From assembly GCA_016709675.1 (NCBI GenBank), contig JADJMH010000036.1:1-35358 (forward strand): DNA of 35,358 nucleotides. The letters run 5' to 3'. Of this stretch, positions 1 through 9,609 are shown piece by piece. The stretch's first letter is position 1, and the number at the start of each line of letters is the position of its first letter. Origin of the DNA: Candidatus Accumulibacter proximus (GTDB lineage Bacteria; Pseudomonadota; Gammaproteobacteria; Burkholderiales; Rhodocyclaceae). The translations under genes and the position numbers were made by a program. The notes below the pieces were generated by a model. It was not told the origin of the DNA. It was given only the letters and a program-made list of their open reading frames with translations, and did no database searches.

Positions 1-2
1 TC

Positions 3-1168
3 AACCAGATCCACCAGCAATACCGCAAAGAACGGCAAACCATCCACGACAAGTACCGGCGCCAGGCCTGGGCCGACTGGCTGCGCCGCAAGGCCACCGA
101 AGGCGACAGCGAGGCGCTGGCGGCCCTGCGCGCCCGCGAGGCCGCCCTCGGCCTGCAGGGGAACACCATTGCCGGCAACGGCGGCCAGCAGAGCGGGCAG
201 GGCGTCGAAGCGCAGCAGGACGGCGTCACCAAGAAGGGCACCGTCATCTACCGCGTCGGCGCATCCGCCATCCGGGACGATGGCGACAAGCTGCAGGTCT
301 CCCGAGGCGCCACGCAAAGCGGTCTGGAAGCCGCCTTGCGCATGGCCATGGCGCGCTACGGCAACCGCATCACGGTCAACGGCAGCGCCGAGTTCAAGGA
401 AAGCATCGCCCATGCCGCGGCGACCGCGAACCTGCCCGTCACCTTTGACGACGCTGCCCTGGAGCAACGCCGCCAGACCCTTTTGAACGAAATCACCGCG
501 AAGGAGAACCGCCATGACGCAAGCGCACGCACTGACCGAGGACGAGCAGATCGAGGCCGCACTAGCCGCTCTGGACCAAACGCAACCCACCCCACCGGCG
601 CCGGCCGCCGCGCCAGCAGCGCCGCAGCCACCCGATCTACCCGCAAGCCCGACGTTGGCCGGGTTGGACGCCAGCCGCCGCCCGAAGCTCAGAACCGTCT
701 GCGAAGTCTGTCCCAACTCGGTCTGGTTCGCATCGCCAGCGGAAGTGAAGTGCTATTGCCGGGTCATGTTCCTGATCACCTGGAGCACCCAGGAGCCCAA
801 CCAGATGACGGCTTGCGACGGAGCCTTGCCTCGGCCGGGACTAGCGGCGTGGCCGAAAGAGCCGAACAGCCCCAGTACCGTCCGCGCTGGCAGCAGTCGA
901 TTCGTACATTGCCGAACGCGAAGAAAAACGCCTTAAATATTCCGATATACCGAAACACAGGCGGTATAATGAGAATGACTCGGGCGCGGCGATCTACGCC
1001 GGCAGCCGTCAGATCGATGGCCACTCGCTGGCCCTGCTGAAACGCGGCGAGGAAGTCATGGTGCTGCCGATTGACGAAGCGACCGCCAGACGGATGCAGC
1101 GCCTTGCCCTGGGTGATCCGGTCACCGTCACCCAGGGCTCGATCAGGATGCCAGGAAGGAGCCGATGA
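3..1168 (+). CDS. traI: TraI-type conjugative relaxase, C-terminal part, two frameshifts
   Basis: This is the 3' part of an IncP-type (MOBP) relaxase, the enzyme that nicks oriT and leads the transferred strand. The 5' part with the catalytic domain lies outside the window. Frame 3 reads from base 3 (NQIHQQYRKERQTIHDKYRR...) through an LPD7-like domain (TVIYRVGASAIRDDGDKL, then ALRMAMARYGNRITVNG) to a Pro-rich linker and QPPPEAQNRLRSLSQLG, GSEVLLP. The C-terminal block (SYIAEREEKRLKYSDIPKH, then GSRQIDGHSLALLKRGEEVM, LGDPVTVTQGSIR) is in another frame and ends at TGA 1166-1168. Joining them needs an extra base removed near 828 and a second indel near 884-890. The stop overlaps the traG start (ATGA). 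Family recall is from memory of TraI C-termini; the frame breaks are seen directly. Confidence 0.85.
514..936 (+). CDS. traH: TraH-like protein nested inside traI in another frame
   Basis: An ATG at 514 has a strong ribosome site (AAGGAG eight bases upstream) and opens a frame fully inside traI, as RP4 traH does. RP4 TraH is a small acidic protein that helps hold the relaxosome together. The product starts MTQAHALTEDEQIEAALAAL (acidic), has an Ala/Pro-rich linker, then a Cys-bearing block: RTVCEVCPNSVWFASPAEVK, CYCRVMFLITWSTQEPNQM and TACDG. The two CxxC/CxC groups suggest a metal or redox role, which is inference. As read it stops at 936 with a basic, low-quality tail. Removing one G at 828 gives an acidic ending (GAFLGRD) and a stop at 842-844, and the same change also repairs traI. 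The assignment rests on position, size and acidic N-terminus. Confidence 0.6.
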   Translation: MTQAHALTEDEQIEAALAALDQTQPTPPAPAAAPAAPQPPDLPASPTLAGLDASRRPKLRTVCEVCPNSVWFASPAEVKCYCRVMFLITWSTQEPNQMTACDGALPRPGLAAWPKEPNSPSTVRAGSSRFVHCRTRRKTP

Positions 1169-3070
1169 AAGACCAGTTCAACAACGCCGTCGGACCCCAG
1201 GTGCGAGGATCGGTGCCGAAGGCCGGCAAGCTTATCCCGGCGTTGGTCGTGGTTTCCCTGGCGGCCGGCCTGCAGTCCGCCACGCAGTTCTTCGCGCACG
1301 ATTTCGGCTACCAGGCGGCACTGGGCCGTCACTTCGAGCACCTGTATGTGCCGTGGTCGTCCTGCAATGGGCTGGCCAGTGGTACGGGCAGTACCCGGAC
1401 GCGATCATGCGCGCCGGCAGCGTCGGTATGATCGTCACCTCCCTGGGCCTGCTCGGCCTGGCGGTTAGCCGGATGGTCCTGGCCAACTCGTCCCGGTTGA
1501 ATCCTTACCTGCACGGTTCGGCCCGCTGGGCAAACCTGAAGGACATCCAGGCGTCTGGCCTGCTGCCCCGGCCGCGAACGTTGTGGCAGGCGCTCACCGG
1601 CGCCCGGCCGGCGGCCAGTGCCGGCGTCTATGTCGGCGCCTGGCTGGACCGGCGGGGTCACTCACACTACCTGCGCCACAACGGCCCGGAGCATGTCCTG
1701 TGCTACGCGCCGACACGTTCCGGCAAGGGGGTCGGCCTGGTGGTGCCGACCCTCCTGTCGTGGGGCGAGAGTGCCGTCATCACCGACCTGAAAGGCGAGC
1801 TTTGGGCCTTGACCGCCGGCTGGCGCAGGCAGCACGCGAAGAACCAGGTGCTGCGCTTCGAGCCCGCCGCGGCCAGCGGCAGCGTCTGCTGGAACCCTCT
1901 CGACGAAATCCGGATCGGCACCGAACACGAGGTTGGCGACGTGCAGAACCTCGCCACGCTGATCGTCGACCGGACGGCCGCGGCCTGGAATCGCATTGGC
2001 AAGAAAACCAGCCAGGCGTTGCTGGTCGGCGTCATCCTGCACGCGCTCTACAAGGCCGCCAACGAGGGGCACGGCAGCCACCTTGCCGGCGGTCGATGCC
2101 CTGCTGGCCGATCCAGACCGCGATGTGGCTGAGCTCTGGATGGAGATGCGCACCTACGGCCACCTTGACGGCCAGAACCATCCGGCCCGTCGGATCGGCC
2201 GCCCGCGACATGATGGATCGCCCCGACGAAGAAGCCGGGTCGGTCCTGTCCACGGCCAAGTCGTACCTGGCGGTGTACCGCGATCCCGTCGTCGCGCAAC
2301 GTCAGCAAGTCCGGAATCGGATCCGGGACCTGATGCACCACGAGCAGCCGGTCAGTCTGTACATCCTCACGCAGCCGAACGACAAGACCCGTCTGCGGCC
2401 GCTGGTGCGCGTCATGGTCAGCATGATCGTGCACCTCCTGGCCGACAAGCTGCACTTCGAGAACGGCCGGCCAGTCGCGCACTACCGCCATCGCCTCCTG
2501 ATGATGATCGACGAGTTCCCCAGCCTCGGGAAACTCGAAATCCTGCAGGAGTCGCTGGCCTTCGTCGCCGGCTACGGGATCAAGTGCTACCTGGTCTGCC
2601 AGGATATCAACCAGCTCAAGAGCCGCGAAGCCGGCTACGGCCACGACGAAAGCATCACCTCGAACTGCCACGTGCAGAACGCCTACCCGCCGAACCGGGT
2701 CGAGACCGCCGAGCACCTTTCCAAGCTCACCGGACAAACCACCGTCGCCAAGGAACAGATCACCACCAGCGGCCGGCGCGCGAGCGCCCTGCTGGGGCAG
2801 GTGTCGCGCACCATCCAGGAGGTCCAGCGCGCCCTGCCGACCCCGACGAGTGCCTGCGCATACCGGGCCCGATCAAGAACGCCCGTGGCGACATCGACCA
2901 GGCCGGCGACATGGTCGTACGTCGCCGGCTACCCCGCGATCTACGGCAAGCAGCCGCTCTACTTCAAGGACCCGATATTCCAGGCCCGCGCCGCGATCCC
3001 GGCACCAAAGGACAGCGACAAGCTGATCCACCTTCACGATGTGCCGGCAGGGGAGGGCATCACCCTATGA
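1165..3070 (+). CDS. traG: VirD4/TraG-type coupling protein ATPase, about five frameshifts
   Basis: Type IV coupling protein: an inner-membrane ATPase that brings the relaxosome to the mating channel. The start ATG 1165 overlaps the relaxase stop. N-terminal membrane segments are IPALVVVSLAAGL and VGMIVTSLGLLGLAV. Walker A is APTRSGKGVGLVVPTLL (about 1705-1757) and Walker B is LLMMIDEFPSLGKLE (about 2497-2540). Other conserved parts are LNPYLHGSARWA, SAVITDLKGELW and FVAGYGIKCYLVCQDINQL. Frames must be switched near 1355, 2083, 2190, 2845 and 2915; the product runs on in the next frame each time (for example TPDECLRIPGPIKNARGDID only in an alternate frame at 2840-2910). Restored length is about 635 aa, normal for the family. 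It ends at TGA 3068-3070, overlapping traF. As read no full-length protein can be made. Confidence 0.9.
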
Positions 3071-3603
3071 ACCGCCTGCTGCGACGCCTTGCCGTGGGTA
3101 CCGCCATCGCCGGCGCCGCTATCCTGGCGCTGGGCGCGCTCGCCTATGCCAGCGGCGCCCGCATCAACAGCACCCGGAGCATTCCGGTCGGCCTGTACTG
3201 GCTGAGCAGCGAGCCGGTGGGGAAGGGCGCTTACGTGTTGTTCTGCCCACCGCCCATCGGCGTTTTCGAGGAGGCCAGGGCCAGGGGCTACCTCGGCGCC
3301 GGCTTCTGCCCGGGCGGCTACGGCTACCTGATGAAGCGCGTCCTGGCCGCCAAGGACGACGCCGTGACCATTACCGACGAAGGCGTGCGAGTGAATGGCG
3401 AACTGCTGCCGCACAGCGCCCCGATCCAGGCCGACAGGAACGGTCGGCCCCTGCCGCGTTTTCCGGCCGAGCGCTTCACGCTGGGTGGTTCCGAACTGCT
3501 GCTGATGTCGGACGTCAGCGGCACGTCCTTCGATGGCCGCTACTTCGGCCCGATCCACCGTTCGCAGATCAAGGGCGTGATCCGCTTAGTTTTGACCTGG
3601 TAA
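3067..3603 (+). CDS. traF: TraF conjugative signal peptidase (S26 family)
   Basis: Serine protease of the signal peptidase I/S26C type. In IncP systems TraF trims and cyclises the TrbC pilin at the inner membrane. 178 aa. One N-terminal TM helix (TAIAGAAILALGALAYASG, residues 12-30) is followed by the catalytic serine motif NSTRSIPVGLYW with Ser38, and by YLMKRVLAAKDD with the general-base Lys90. Later blocks VRVNGELLP and ELLLMSDVSGTSFDGRYFGP are typical of the family. The start ATG 3067 overlaps the traG stop, so the two are translationally coupled. The frame is intact, unlike its upstream neighbours. Confidence 0.93.
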   Translation: MNRLLRRLAVGTAIAGAAILALGALAYASGARINSTRSIPVGLYWLSSEPVGKGAYVLFCPPPIGVFEEARARGYLGAGFCPGGYGYLMKRVLAAKDDAVTITDEGVRVNGELLPHSAPIQADRNGRPLPRFPAERFTLGGSELLLMSDVSGTSFDGRYFGPIHRSQIKGVIRLVLTW

Positions 3604-3646
3604 GGAGTTGGCAACCCCACTGACAGCAACCGCAAGGAGAAAGGCG

Positions 3647-3913
3647 ATGAATGACCGAGACCCCCTTCCCAAGAACGACGTGACCTTCATCGAGAAGGCC
3701 GACGATCGAGCCAACGCCGCCGGGGCGCTGCGCGAGAAGCTGCTCGACGCGATGACGCCCGGCTATCAGGCCGAGTTCGACCCCGACGAGGCCGAACAGG
3801 CCGGCGCCTTCATCGAGGACGCCTTGAGCGAGCAGGACGCCGCCGAGAGCGACATCGACCTGGTGGATATCACCGCGCCGGTCGCCACGGCCACCACCAA
3901 GGCGAGGAGGTGA
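3647..3913 (+). CDS. Small acidic protein at the traD position
   Basis: 88-aa acidic protein beginning MNDRDPLPKNDVTFIEKADD. The start at ATG 3647 is set by AAGGAG at 3633-3638; an upstream in-frame ATG at 3608 has no such site. The sequence is rich in Asp, Glu and Ala (DPDEAEQAGAFIEDALSEQD) with a helical look and no membrane segment or recognised motif. It lies between traF and traC, where IncP plasmids carry the small traD and sometimes traE; no TraE-type topoisomerase is present. Its TGA (3911-3913) nearly touches the traC start. I assign it by position only and do not claim a function. Confidence 0.65.
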   Translation: MNDRDPLPKNDVTFIEKADDRANAAGALREKLLDAMTPGYQAEFDPDEAEQAGAFIEDALSEQDAAESDIDLVDITAPVATATTKARR

Positions 3914-3918
3914 GGACG

Positions 3919-6634
3919 ATGGCCGACACCAAGAAAGCATTTCACGAACAGGTGGCCGAGAAGCTGATCGAGCAACTGCGGCAGGGCACCGCGCCATGGC
4001 AGCGGCCGTGGGAAGCGGGCGAGGCGGCTTCCCTGATCCCGATCAACCCGACTACCGGCAAGCGCTATCGCGGCATCAACGCCATCCAGTTGATGAGCCA
4101 GGGCCGTGTCGATCAACGCTGGCTGACCTACAGGCAGGCCGCCGCTGCCGGCGCGCAGGTGCGCAAGGGCGAGCACGGCACGGCCATCCAGTACTGGAAG
4201 TTCAGCGAGGAGCAGACCCGGACCGACGAGAGCGGCAAGCCCGTCCTCGATGCCCAGGGCAGGCCGGTCAAAGCGGAAGTGCGGCTGGAGCGGCCGCGGG
4301 TATTCTTCGCCACCGTCTTCAACGCCGAGCAGATCGACGGCCTGCCGCCGATGCAACGCAGGGAACAGACCTGGGACGCCGTCGAGCGCGCCGAAGCCAT
4401 CCTGCTGGCGTCCGGCGCCGTGATCCAACACGGGGGGCAGAACCGTGCCTTCTACCGCTTGCGGACCGACAGCATCCACCTGCCCGACAAGGGCCAGTTT
4501 CCCAGCGCCGACAACTATTACGCGATCGCACTGCACGAACTCGGGCACTGGACCGGTCACCCATCGCGCCTGGGCCGCGACCTGGCGCATCCTTTCGGCA
4601 GTGAGGGTTACGCGAAGGAGGAGCTGCGGGCCGAAATCGCCAGCATGATCCTGGGTGACGAACTCGGAATCGGTCACGACCCCGGCCAGCACGCGGCCTA
4701 CGTCGGCACGTGGATCAATGTCCTGCGGGACGATCCGCTGGAGATTTTCCGGGCCGCGGCCGACGCGAGAAGATCACGGCTACGTGCTGGCTCTCAAACA
4801 GCAGCAGGTTCAAGAACAGACCAGCCAGCAGGCACAGACCCAGGACAGCGCACAGAATCAGGGTAGCGCAGAGAACCACGACAACACAGAGAATCAGGAG
4901 GCGGCCATGAGCTTCACGCAGACCCCCGTGCTCGCGAGCGCGGCGCTCAACTCGACCGATGGCGAAGCGGCAGTTGCCGACCCCCGCCTCGACCCGATCA
5001 ACCCGCACGAGCAAGCGGCCCGGCTGGCGCGAATCGAGGAAGAACGGGTGCGCCGCGACCCCAACAGCACCGACGAGGACATTGCCGCAGCCCGAGAAGC
5101 GCGCAAGTCGGCCGACGTCGCCGCGCTCCTCAACGACAAGGACCTGCAACGGCAGATCGCGGAACACGAACGCGAGCAGCAGACTACCCGGGCCGGTCAG
5201 GTAGACCAGGCCAGCCAGTCCAGCCAATCCAGCAAGATCTGGATCGACGTTCCCTATCCGCAGAAGGACGAGGCGAAAGCGCTGGGTGCGCGCTGGGATC
5301 GTCAGGAACAGTCCTGGTATGTCCCGGCCGGCGTGGATCCAGCCCCCTTCGCCCAATGGACACCGGCGGCTGCTCCCCGGGTCCGGCCCAAGCAGTCGCC
5401 AGCCACCCCGCCGCGCCAGTATCTCGCCGTTCCCTACGGCGAACGCGTCGCCGCCAAGGCGGCTGGCGCCGTATGGGACAAGGCCGCGAAGTCCTGGTAT
5501 GCCGGGCCGAAAGCCGACCTGGCCAAGCTCAAGCGCTGGCAGCCCGAGACCGTGTCTGCCCAGCAAGGTCCGGCGATGACGCCGAGGGACGAGTTCGCCG
5601 AAGCGCTACGTTCGATCGGCTGTGTGGTGAGCGGCGAGCACCCGATCATGGACGACCACAAGCACCGCATCAGCGTCGAAGGCGAGAAGCACAGCGAGAA
5701 AGCCGGATCGGGTTTTTATGTCGGGCACCTGGATGGTCACCCGGCCGGCTACATCAAGAACAACAAAACCGGCGTCGACCTGAAGTGGAAGTCGAAGGGC
5801 TACTCCTTCGACCCCGAGCAGAAAGCCCGGATGCTCGCCGAGGCTGCCGAGAAGTTGCAGGCCCGCACTGCCGAGCAGGAGCGGCTGCACGAGCAGACCG
5901 CACAGCGTGTCGCCCGGCAGATGACGAAGCTGCTGCCCGTCACCGAGCCGACCGCGTACATGAAAGCCAAGGGCATCGAGCCACAACCTGGCGTCTTCAC
6001 CGACCGCGAAGGCCAGAAGACCTACATCCCGGCCACCGACGTCGACGGCAAGCAATGGACGATGCAGTACATCCGGGAAGATGGCAGCAAGCGTTTCGCC
6101 AAGAACAGCCGCAAGGAGGTCTGCTTCCATGTCATCGGCGGCCTGGACGCACTGGCCAAGGCGCCGGTCTTGGTCATCGGCGAAGGCTACGCCACCGCCG
6201 GCAGCCTGTCGCAGACGCTGGGTTTTGCGACCGTCGCTGCTTTCGACTCGGGGAACCTGGTGCCCGTCGCCAAAGCCCTGCACGAGAAGTACCCGGACAA
6301 GCCGATGGTGATTGCCGGCGACGACGACAAGCACCTGGAGACCACCCAGGGCGTGAACCCCGGCCGCAGCAAGGCCGAAGAAGCCGCCCGGGCGGTTGGC
6401 GGCAAGCTGCTGCTGCCGATCTTCGCGCCCGGCGAGCAGGCCGCGAACCCCAAGGGCTTTACCGACTTCAATGACCTGGCTACCCGAAGTGTGCTCGGGC
6501 AGGAAGGGATTGCGCGGCAGGTTCGGTCGGTGGTCGACGACGTGCTCGAACGGCAGCAGGGGCGCGGTATCGAGGAACAGCAGCGCGGGCAAAGGCAGGA
6601 GCAGGCGTCGCGTCGGGTAGCGAAGGTCGGATGA
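3919..6634 (+). CDS. traC: TraC-type ArdC/TOPRIM DNA primase, one frameshift
   Basis: Multidomain protein of about 904 aa once one frameshift is bridged. Residues 1-130 match ArdC N-terminal (antirestriction ssDNA-binding) sequences (TAPWQRPWEAG, YRGINAIQL, KGEHGTAIQYWKF). About 200-260 is the ArdC zincin part with HELGHWTGH. A Gln-rich linker follows, then two related DUF5710-like repeats (WIDVPYPQKDEAKALGARWD at 5240 and YLAVPYGERVAAKAAGAVWD at 5421). A zinc-less primase/TOPRIM region has VLVIGEGYATAGSL (about 6168) and VIAGDDDKHL (about 6309). Such proteins prime or protect the transferred strand. The start ATG 3919 is preferred over GTG 3910 because GGAGGTGAGG lies just upstream. The frame changes near 4770 (one extra base in GACGCGAGAAGATC), after which HGYVLALKQQQ continues. 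Confidence 0.85.
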
Positions 6635-6915
6635 TCGTCGCGGCTGGACCAAAAGCTCTGCTGCACGTGGCGTATCATTTTGCGCAGTGGTGATTGCTCG
6701 CTTGCGCACTAAAGAAGCCGCTTTAAGAGCTGCTGCAGCGTCAGCATTTGCCTCACCCAGATGGCCGCGAAGGGAACCGATCTGGCTCAGCAGGTTCGGA
6801 ACCATGAACAGCTCGCCAGGCTCGCAGCAAGCGACCAACACCCTGATGGGGTTAGTCGCGGGGTCACGCACTTCTCGGGTGACTTCGAAGATTTGGTTTA
6901 CGATTGGAGGTTTGG
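6635..6915. other. Left backbone-cargo junction, no clear gene
   Basis: 281 bp between traC and the first cargo gene. No convincing + strand gene. On the - strand an open frame continues from about 6925 down into antisense traC. Its first part (VTREVRDPATNPIRVLVACC, then GELFMVPNLLSQIGSLRGHL) looks more protein-like than the antisense tail and may be the remnant of a lost gene. Two TGCGCA palindromes sit 22 bp apart at 6681-6686 and 6703-6708. No target-site duplication or inverted repeat was identified by eye. Confidence 0.4.
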
Positions 6916-8667
6916 ATGGGAGTCGTCACAAGGATAAGCGATCCGTCGCTGCTCGCCGGTGGAGAACGACCCTCGCCGGCCGGTAATGCCACTGGTGTCG
7001 ACCACGCACTGCCCAACTTTGAAACCAGCCGTGTGATCGCAGCGGCGTGTCTAGTTCTCGTTTTGGAGTTCTATCCGGGAACGATAGGAGCGACAGACTT
7101 CCTTGACGGCGCCGTGTCAGAGTCAACACATCCGGTCGTTCCGAAAACCGAAAGATGGGAGGACGACTACACGTGGGTCTACTGCGGAACGGGGCGGAGA
7201 AACCGGTTGCCGACACCGGCCGAAGAGGCGAGGCTTGCGGGGAGCAAGCGACTTAGCGACTTGGCTCCGAGTGCCCAGGAACTGCGTAGTCTGTTGAACC
7301 GCTTCGGCACCGTGGTAGATCGTCTTCTACCGTATGTTGATGGATCATTGGCAAAGCGGCTTCAGGCGGAGCCACCCGATTCGGCGAAGGCTTTTCTGGC
7401 GCTAGTTCAAGACGGGGAGCGTACAGCGGCTCGGTTGGCAAGCGCTAAGTGGACAGAATTCTACAAGGAGAGAATACAAACAGACGATGACCATAGTGCC
7501 GTGACAGTTGAAAGGGAGAGTGACTATGAGGAAATAGACGCGCTCGATAGCGAGCGCGTAGCGGCAGAACAGGAGGCTCGCAGACTAAGACAGGATCTCG
7601 CTCAGGTCGAGCGAAGCACACGAGCGCTACTTCGGGTAGAGATTGACTTGGCGAACCTCGTCGTAGAAACCCAAGAAACTAACATCGCGTGGCTCTACGT
7701 GGTGGCTCCCAATAGGTCGCGCATCGTGACAAGCACCTCGGGGCTTGCCGCAAGGTTGATTCCACGCAACCGCATCGGGTTCATTGCGCCGCTTCAGTAT
7801 TCTGGACCAGACTCGGTGACTCTCTTCCGGATGACAACACCAATAATGATTAAGTCATTCCATTATTCTGGGCCCCCCGTTTTCGTAATTCAGTTAAGTG
7901 GGCCGTTGGGGTTTGATTGCCTGATAGGGAAAGTGGCCAATCTAGAAAACCGAGTTAGAGACCTCGAAAAGTCTCTTCGCCTCAGCGGACAGCGGTCAGG
8001 TAACGAGGAGCGCCTGAAGCCCTTGATCGATTACGATCGCGATCGGAAGGACTCCACTAAAACGCAGTTTCTGGATGCGGTGGAGTCGACGGAAAGGGCA
8101 CGACGTCGGAGGAATCTCATCGCGACACGTCTGGACTTGGCCAAGGGAGAACTCAATGCTGCCCAGGAAAACTTCTTGGTGGGCGCTTGCGAGCTTTTTG
8201 TGTGGTCGATCTTCAAAGAACGTGTAGTGAAGCCCGAGGTACAACGCGCTGCGGGTTTGATCCTGGCTCTTTCCGACGATCAAATTGCTCAGCGCTTCAC
8301 CGACAAAGAGGTAGAAGAACGCTTCGAGCGGGGTCGCTCCCTCCTCGATAACGTGACGCAGGCTTCCGTTGGGCATGAACAATTGGCGGCTCTCGGACGG
8401 CGCACTTTGTCGCTTCTTCAGCACCCCGATCAGTTCCTTGCCGAGTCACTACAAATAGCTGCGCTGGCCTCGCCCGCTGAGCGCGCGCGGTTTGTCCACG
8501 ACGCCGAGTCTCGGCTGATGGAGCACGGATACCACGAGCCCCAGAGGGACGGCGCGCCTAATCCCCAAGAACTGAGATCCGCATCCAGATCCGGGCAAAC
8601 AACGGTTCCGCCGCCGTGTCTCGAAATTGCCGAGCAACTCGGGTTGTTTAGTGTGCTGAAAAGGTAA
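6916..8667 (+). CDS. Coiled-coil protein of unknown function
   Basis: 583-aa protein that I do not recognise. The ATG at 6916 is chosen because GGAGG (6906-6910) lies five bases upstream; an in-frame TTG at 6904 is less likely. A weak hydrophobic patch (VIAAACLVLVLEF, about residues 41-53) is the only possible membrane segment. Three charged heptad-like stretches suggest coiled coils: about 205-250 (VAAEQEARRLRQDLAQVE), about 335-360 (VANLENRVRDLEKSLRL) and about 390-420 (RRNLIATRLDLAKGELNAAQ). Between the first two is a beta-rich segment (IAWLYVVAPNRSRIVTS). It reads in the same direction as the operon downstream but is cut off from it by a transposase fragment and about 370 bp of non-coding DNA. 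GC is visibly lower than in the tra genes, pointing to separate origin. The stop lies at the edge of the transposase remnant, so the C-terminus may be truncated. Confidence 0.75.
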   Translation: MGVVTRISDPSLLAGGERPSPAGNATGVDHALPNFETSRVIAAACLVLVLEFYPGTIGATDFLDGAVSESTHPVVPKTERWEDDYTWVYCGTGRRNRLPTPAEEARLAGSKRLSDLAPSAQELRSLLNRFGTVVDRLLPYVDGSLAKRLQAEPPDSAKAFLALVQDGERTAARLASAKWTEFYKERIQTDDDHSAVTVERESDYEEIDALDSERVAAEQEARRLRQDLAQVERSTRALLRVEIDLANLVVETQETNIAWLYVVAPNRSRIVTSTSGLAARLIPRNRIGFIAPLQYSGPDSVTLFRMTTPIMIKSFHYSGPPVFVIQLSGPLGFDCLIGKVANLENRVRDLEKSLRLSGQRSGNEERLKPLIDYDRDRKDSTKTQFLDAVESTERARRRRNLIATRLDLAKGELNAAQENFLVGACELFVWSIFKERVVKPEVQRAAGLILALSDDQIAQRFTDKEVEERFERGRSLLDNVTQASVGHEQLAALGRRTLSLLQHPDQFLAESLQIAALASPAERARFVHDAESRLMEHGYHEPQRDGAPNPQELRSASRSGQTTVPPPCLEIAEQLGLFSVLKR

Positions 8668-9240
8668 CCGCTGCACGAGCGAGGATCGGCGTCTCTTCGA
8701 CTTCATCGGACAAAGTCCCGTGCAAGGCCAACTGCGCTTCCAGGTCCCGCGGCAAAACGCCCGCGCGAAGAAAAGCAAACAGAAGGCTCGCGCGAAGCGC
8801 GTGCAGCGCACGGCCGACGTGGTCTTGCGCTATCGGAAAATCGACTTCCCCGCGCCCGCGCCGCGCCAGGACAAAGCGCCGATCACGCTGTGGGTGGTAC
8901 ATCTGCGGGAGAACTCACCCCCAGCCGATGTCAAACCCGTTAAGTGGTTCCTGCTGACCACGTGCGAGATCAGGCGCATCGAAGACTGGCATCGTGTCCT
9001 GAAGAGTGGTTGACGAATCGAGGCCTTGGCACACCGAAGCGCCGAACGTCTGCAACGCGCCATCGCCATCAACCTGGTCATCGCCTGGCGAATCATGCTG
9101 ATGACCTTGCTCGGCAGGCAATGTCCTGGGCTTCCCGCCGACCTTCTCTTCTCCAACCTCGAGATCCAGGTGCTTGAGGCTTACGCTAAAAAAAGGATCG
9201 CCTCCGCCCAGACGCTTGAGGTGACGCGGTGCGTCTCGTA
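8668..9240 (+). pseudogene. IS4-family transposase remnant
   Basis: Pieces of a DDE transposase in two frames. Frame 2 from about 8669 reads EDRRLFDFIGQSPVQGQLRF, then KKSKQKARAKRVQRTADVVL and DKAPITLWVVHLRE, to RRIEDWHRVLKSG and stops at 9013. The next frame continues IEALAHRSAERLQRAIAINL, VIAWRIMLMTLLGRQCP and LLFSNLEIQVLEAYAKK. The block around IEDWHRVLKSG followed by the IAINLVIAWRIMLMTLL helix is the C-terminal catalytic (E) region of IS4/Tn5-like transposases. The N-terminal two-thirds, with the first two catalytic Asp residues, is missing. The fragment begins within a few bases of the end of the preceding gene, so an insertion followed by deletion probably shaped this junction. It is not functional. 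Confidence 0.75.
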
Positions 9241-9609
9241 GCTCGCCTCGGCGGTTACCTCGGCCGAGCCAACGATCCGCCTCCAGGGCATCAACTCATG
9301 TGGCATGGCCATTCGCAACTCCAAACCCTTTGCGAGGGCTTTTGTCTCAATCAGAGACGCTCAGGGTAGCCAGATTTATGGGTAAAGGACAGGGCTAGGG
9401 ACTGCTCCCGCGTAACCCTCAGACCAAGTCGCTCGCCCTTGCCCGCTCTCGGTAGGTAAGGGTTGTCGCCACGTAGTTGCCGGATGCAGTTGCGCTACGA
9501 TCTTTTGTTGACCGATGGATCCAAGAAAGCGTATCGTCATGAGGTAGAGCGCACATAGAGCACCGTAGAAGGCTCGGCGGCGGTCATGGCTTCGATGGGA
9601 GGGGTCAAG
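9241..9609. other. Non-coding stretch upstream of the tubulin/vWA operon
   Basis: About 370 bp with no supported gene. It follows the transposase fragment and may hold the outer end of that element: the stretch around 9370-9395 (AGATTTATGGGTAAAGGAC) looks like IS-end sequence, but no partner repeat was found. The 3' part should carry the operon promoter. Confidence 0.4.
9508..9537 (+). promoter_or_regulatory. Candidate sigma-70 promoter for the operon
   Basis: TTGACC (9508-9513) and TATCGT (9532-9537) are separated by 18 bp, each matching 4-5 of 6 consensus bases. They lie about 70 bp upstream of the GTG at 9610 of the first operon gene. Found by eye only. Confidence 0.3.

Noticed and set aside
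1996..3066. Long + frame reading through traG into traF as a single protein
   Set aside because: Only short parts of it belong to traG (LPAVDALLADPDRDVAELW and GPIKNARGDID); the rest is a shadow. The traF start at 3067 has its own coupling to the traG stop.
5606..6640. Long minus-strand frame antisense to traC
   Set aside because: The + strand TOPRIM primase is clear here. Only the part beyond 6640 might be genuine, and that is listed separately.
6680..6708. Two TGCGCA palindromes 22 bp apart as an operator
   Set aside because: Hexamer palindromes are common in GC-rich DNA and no regulator gene is encoded nearby.
9247..9268. CTCGGC/GCCGAG hairpin as a terminator
   Set aside because: The stem is only six bases with a 10-base loop and no T-run follows.
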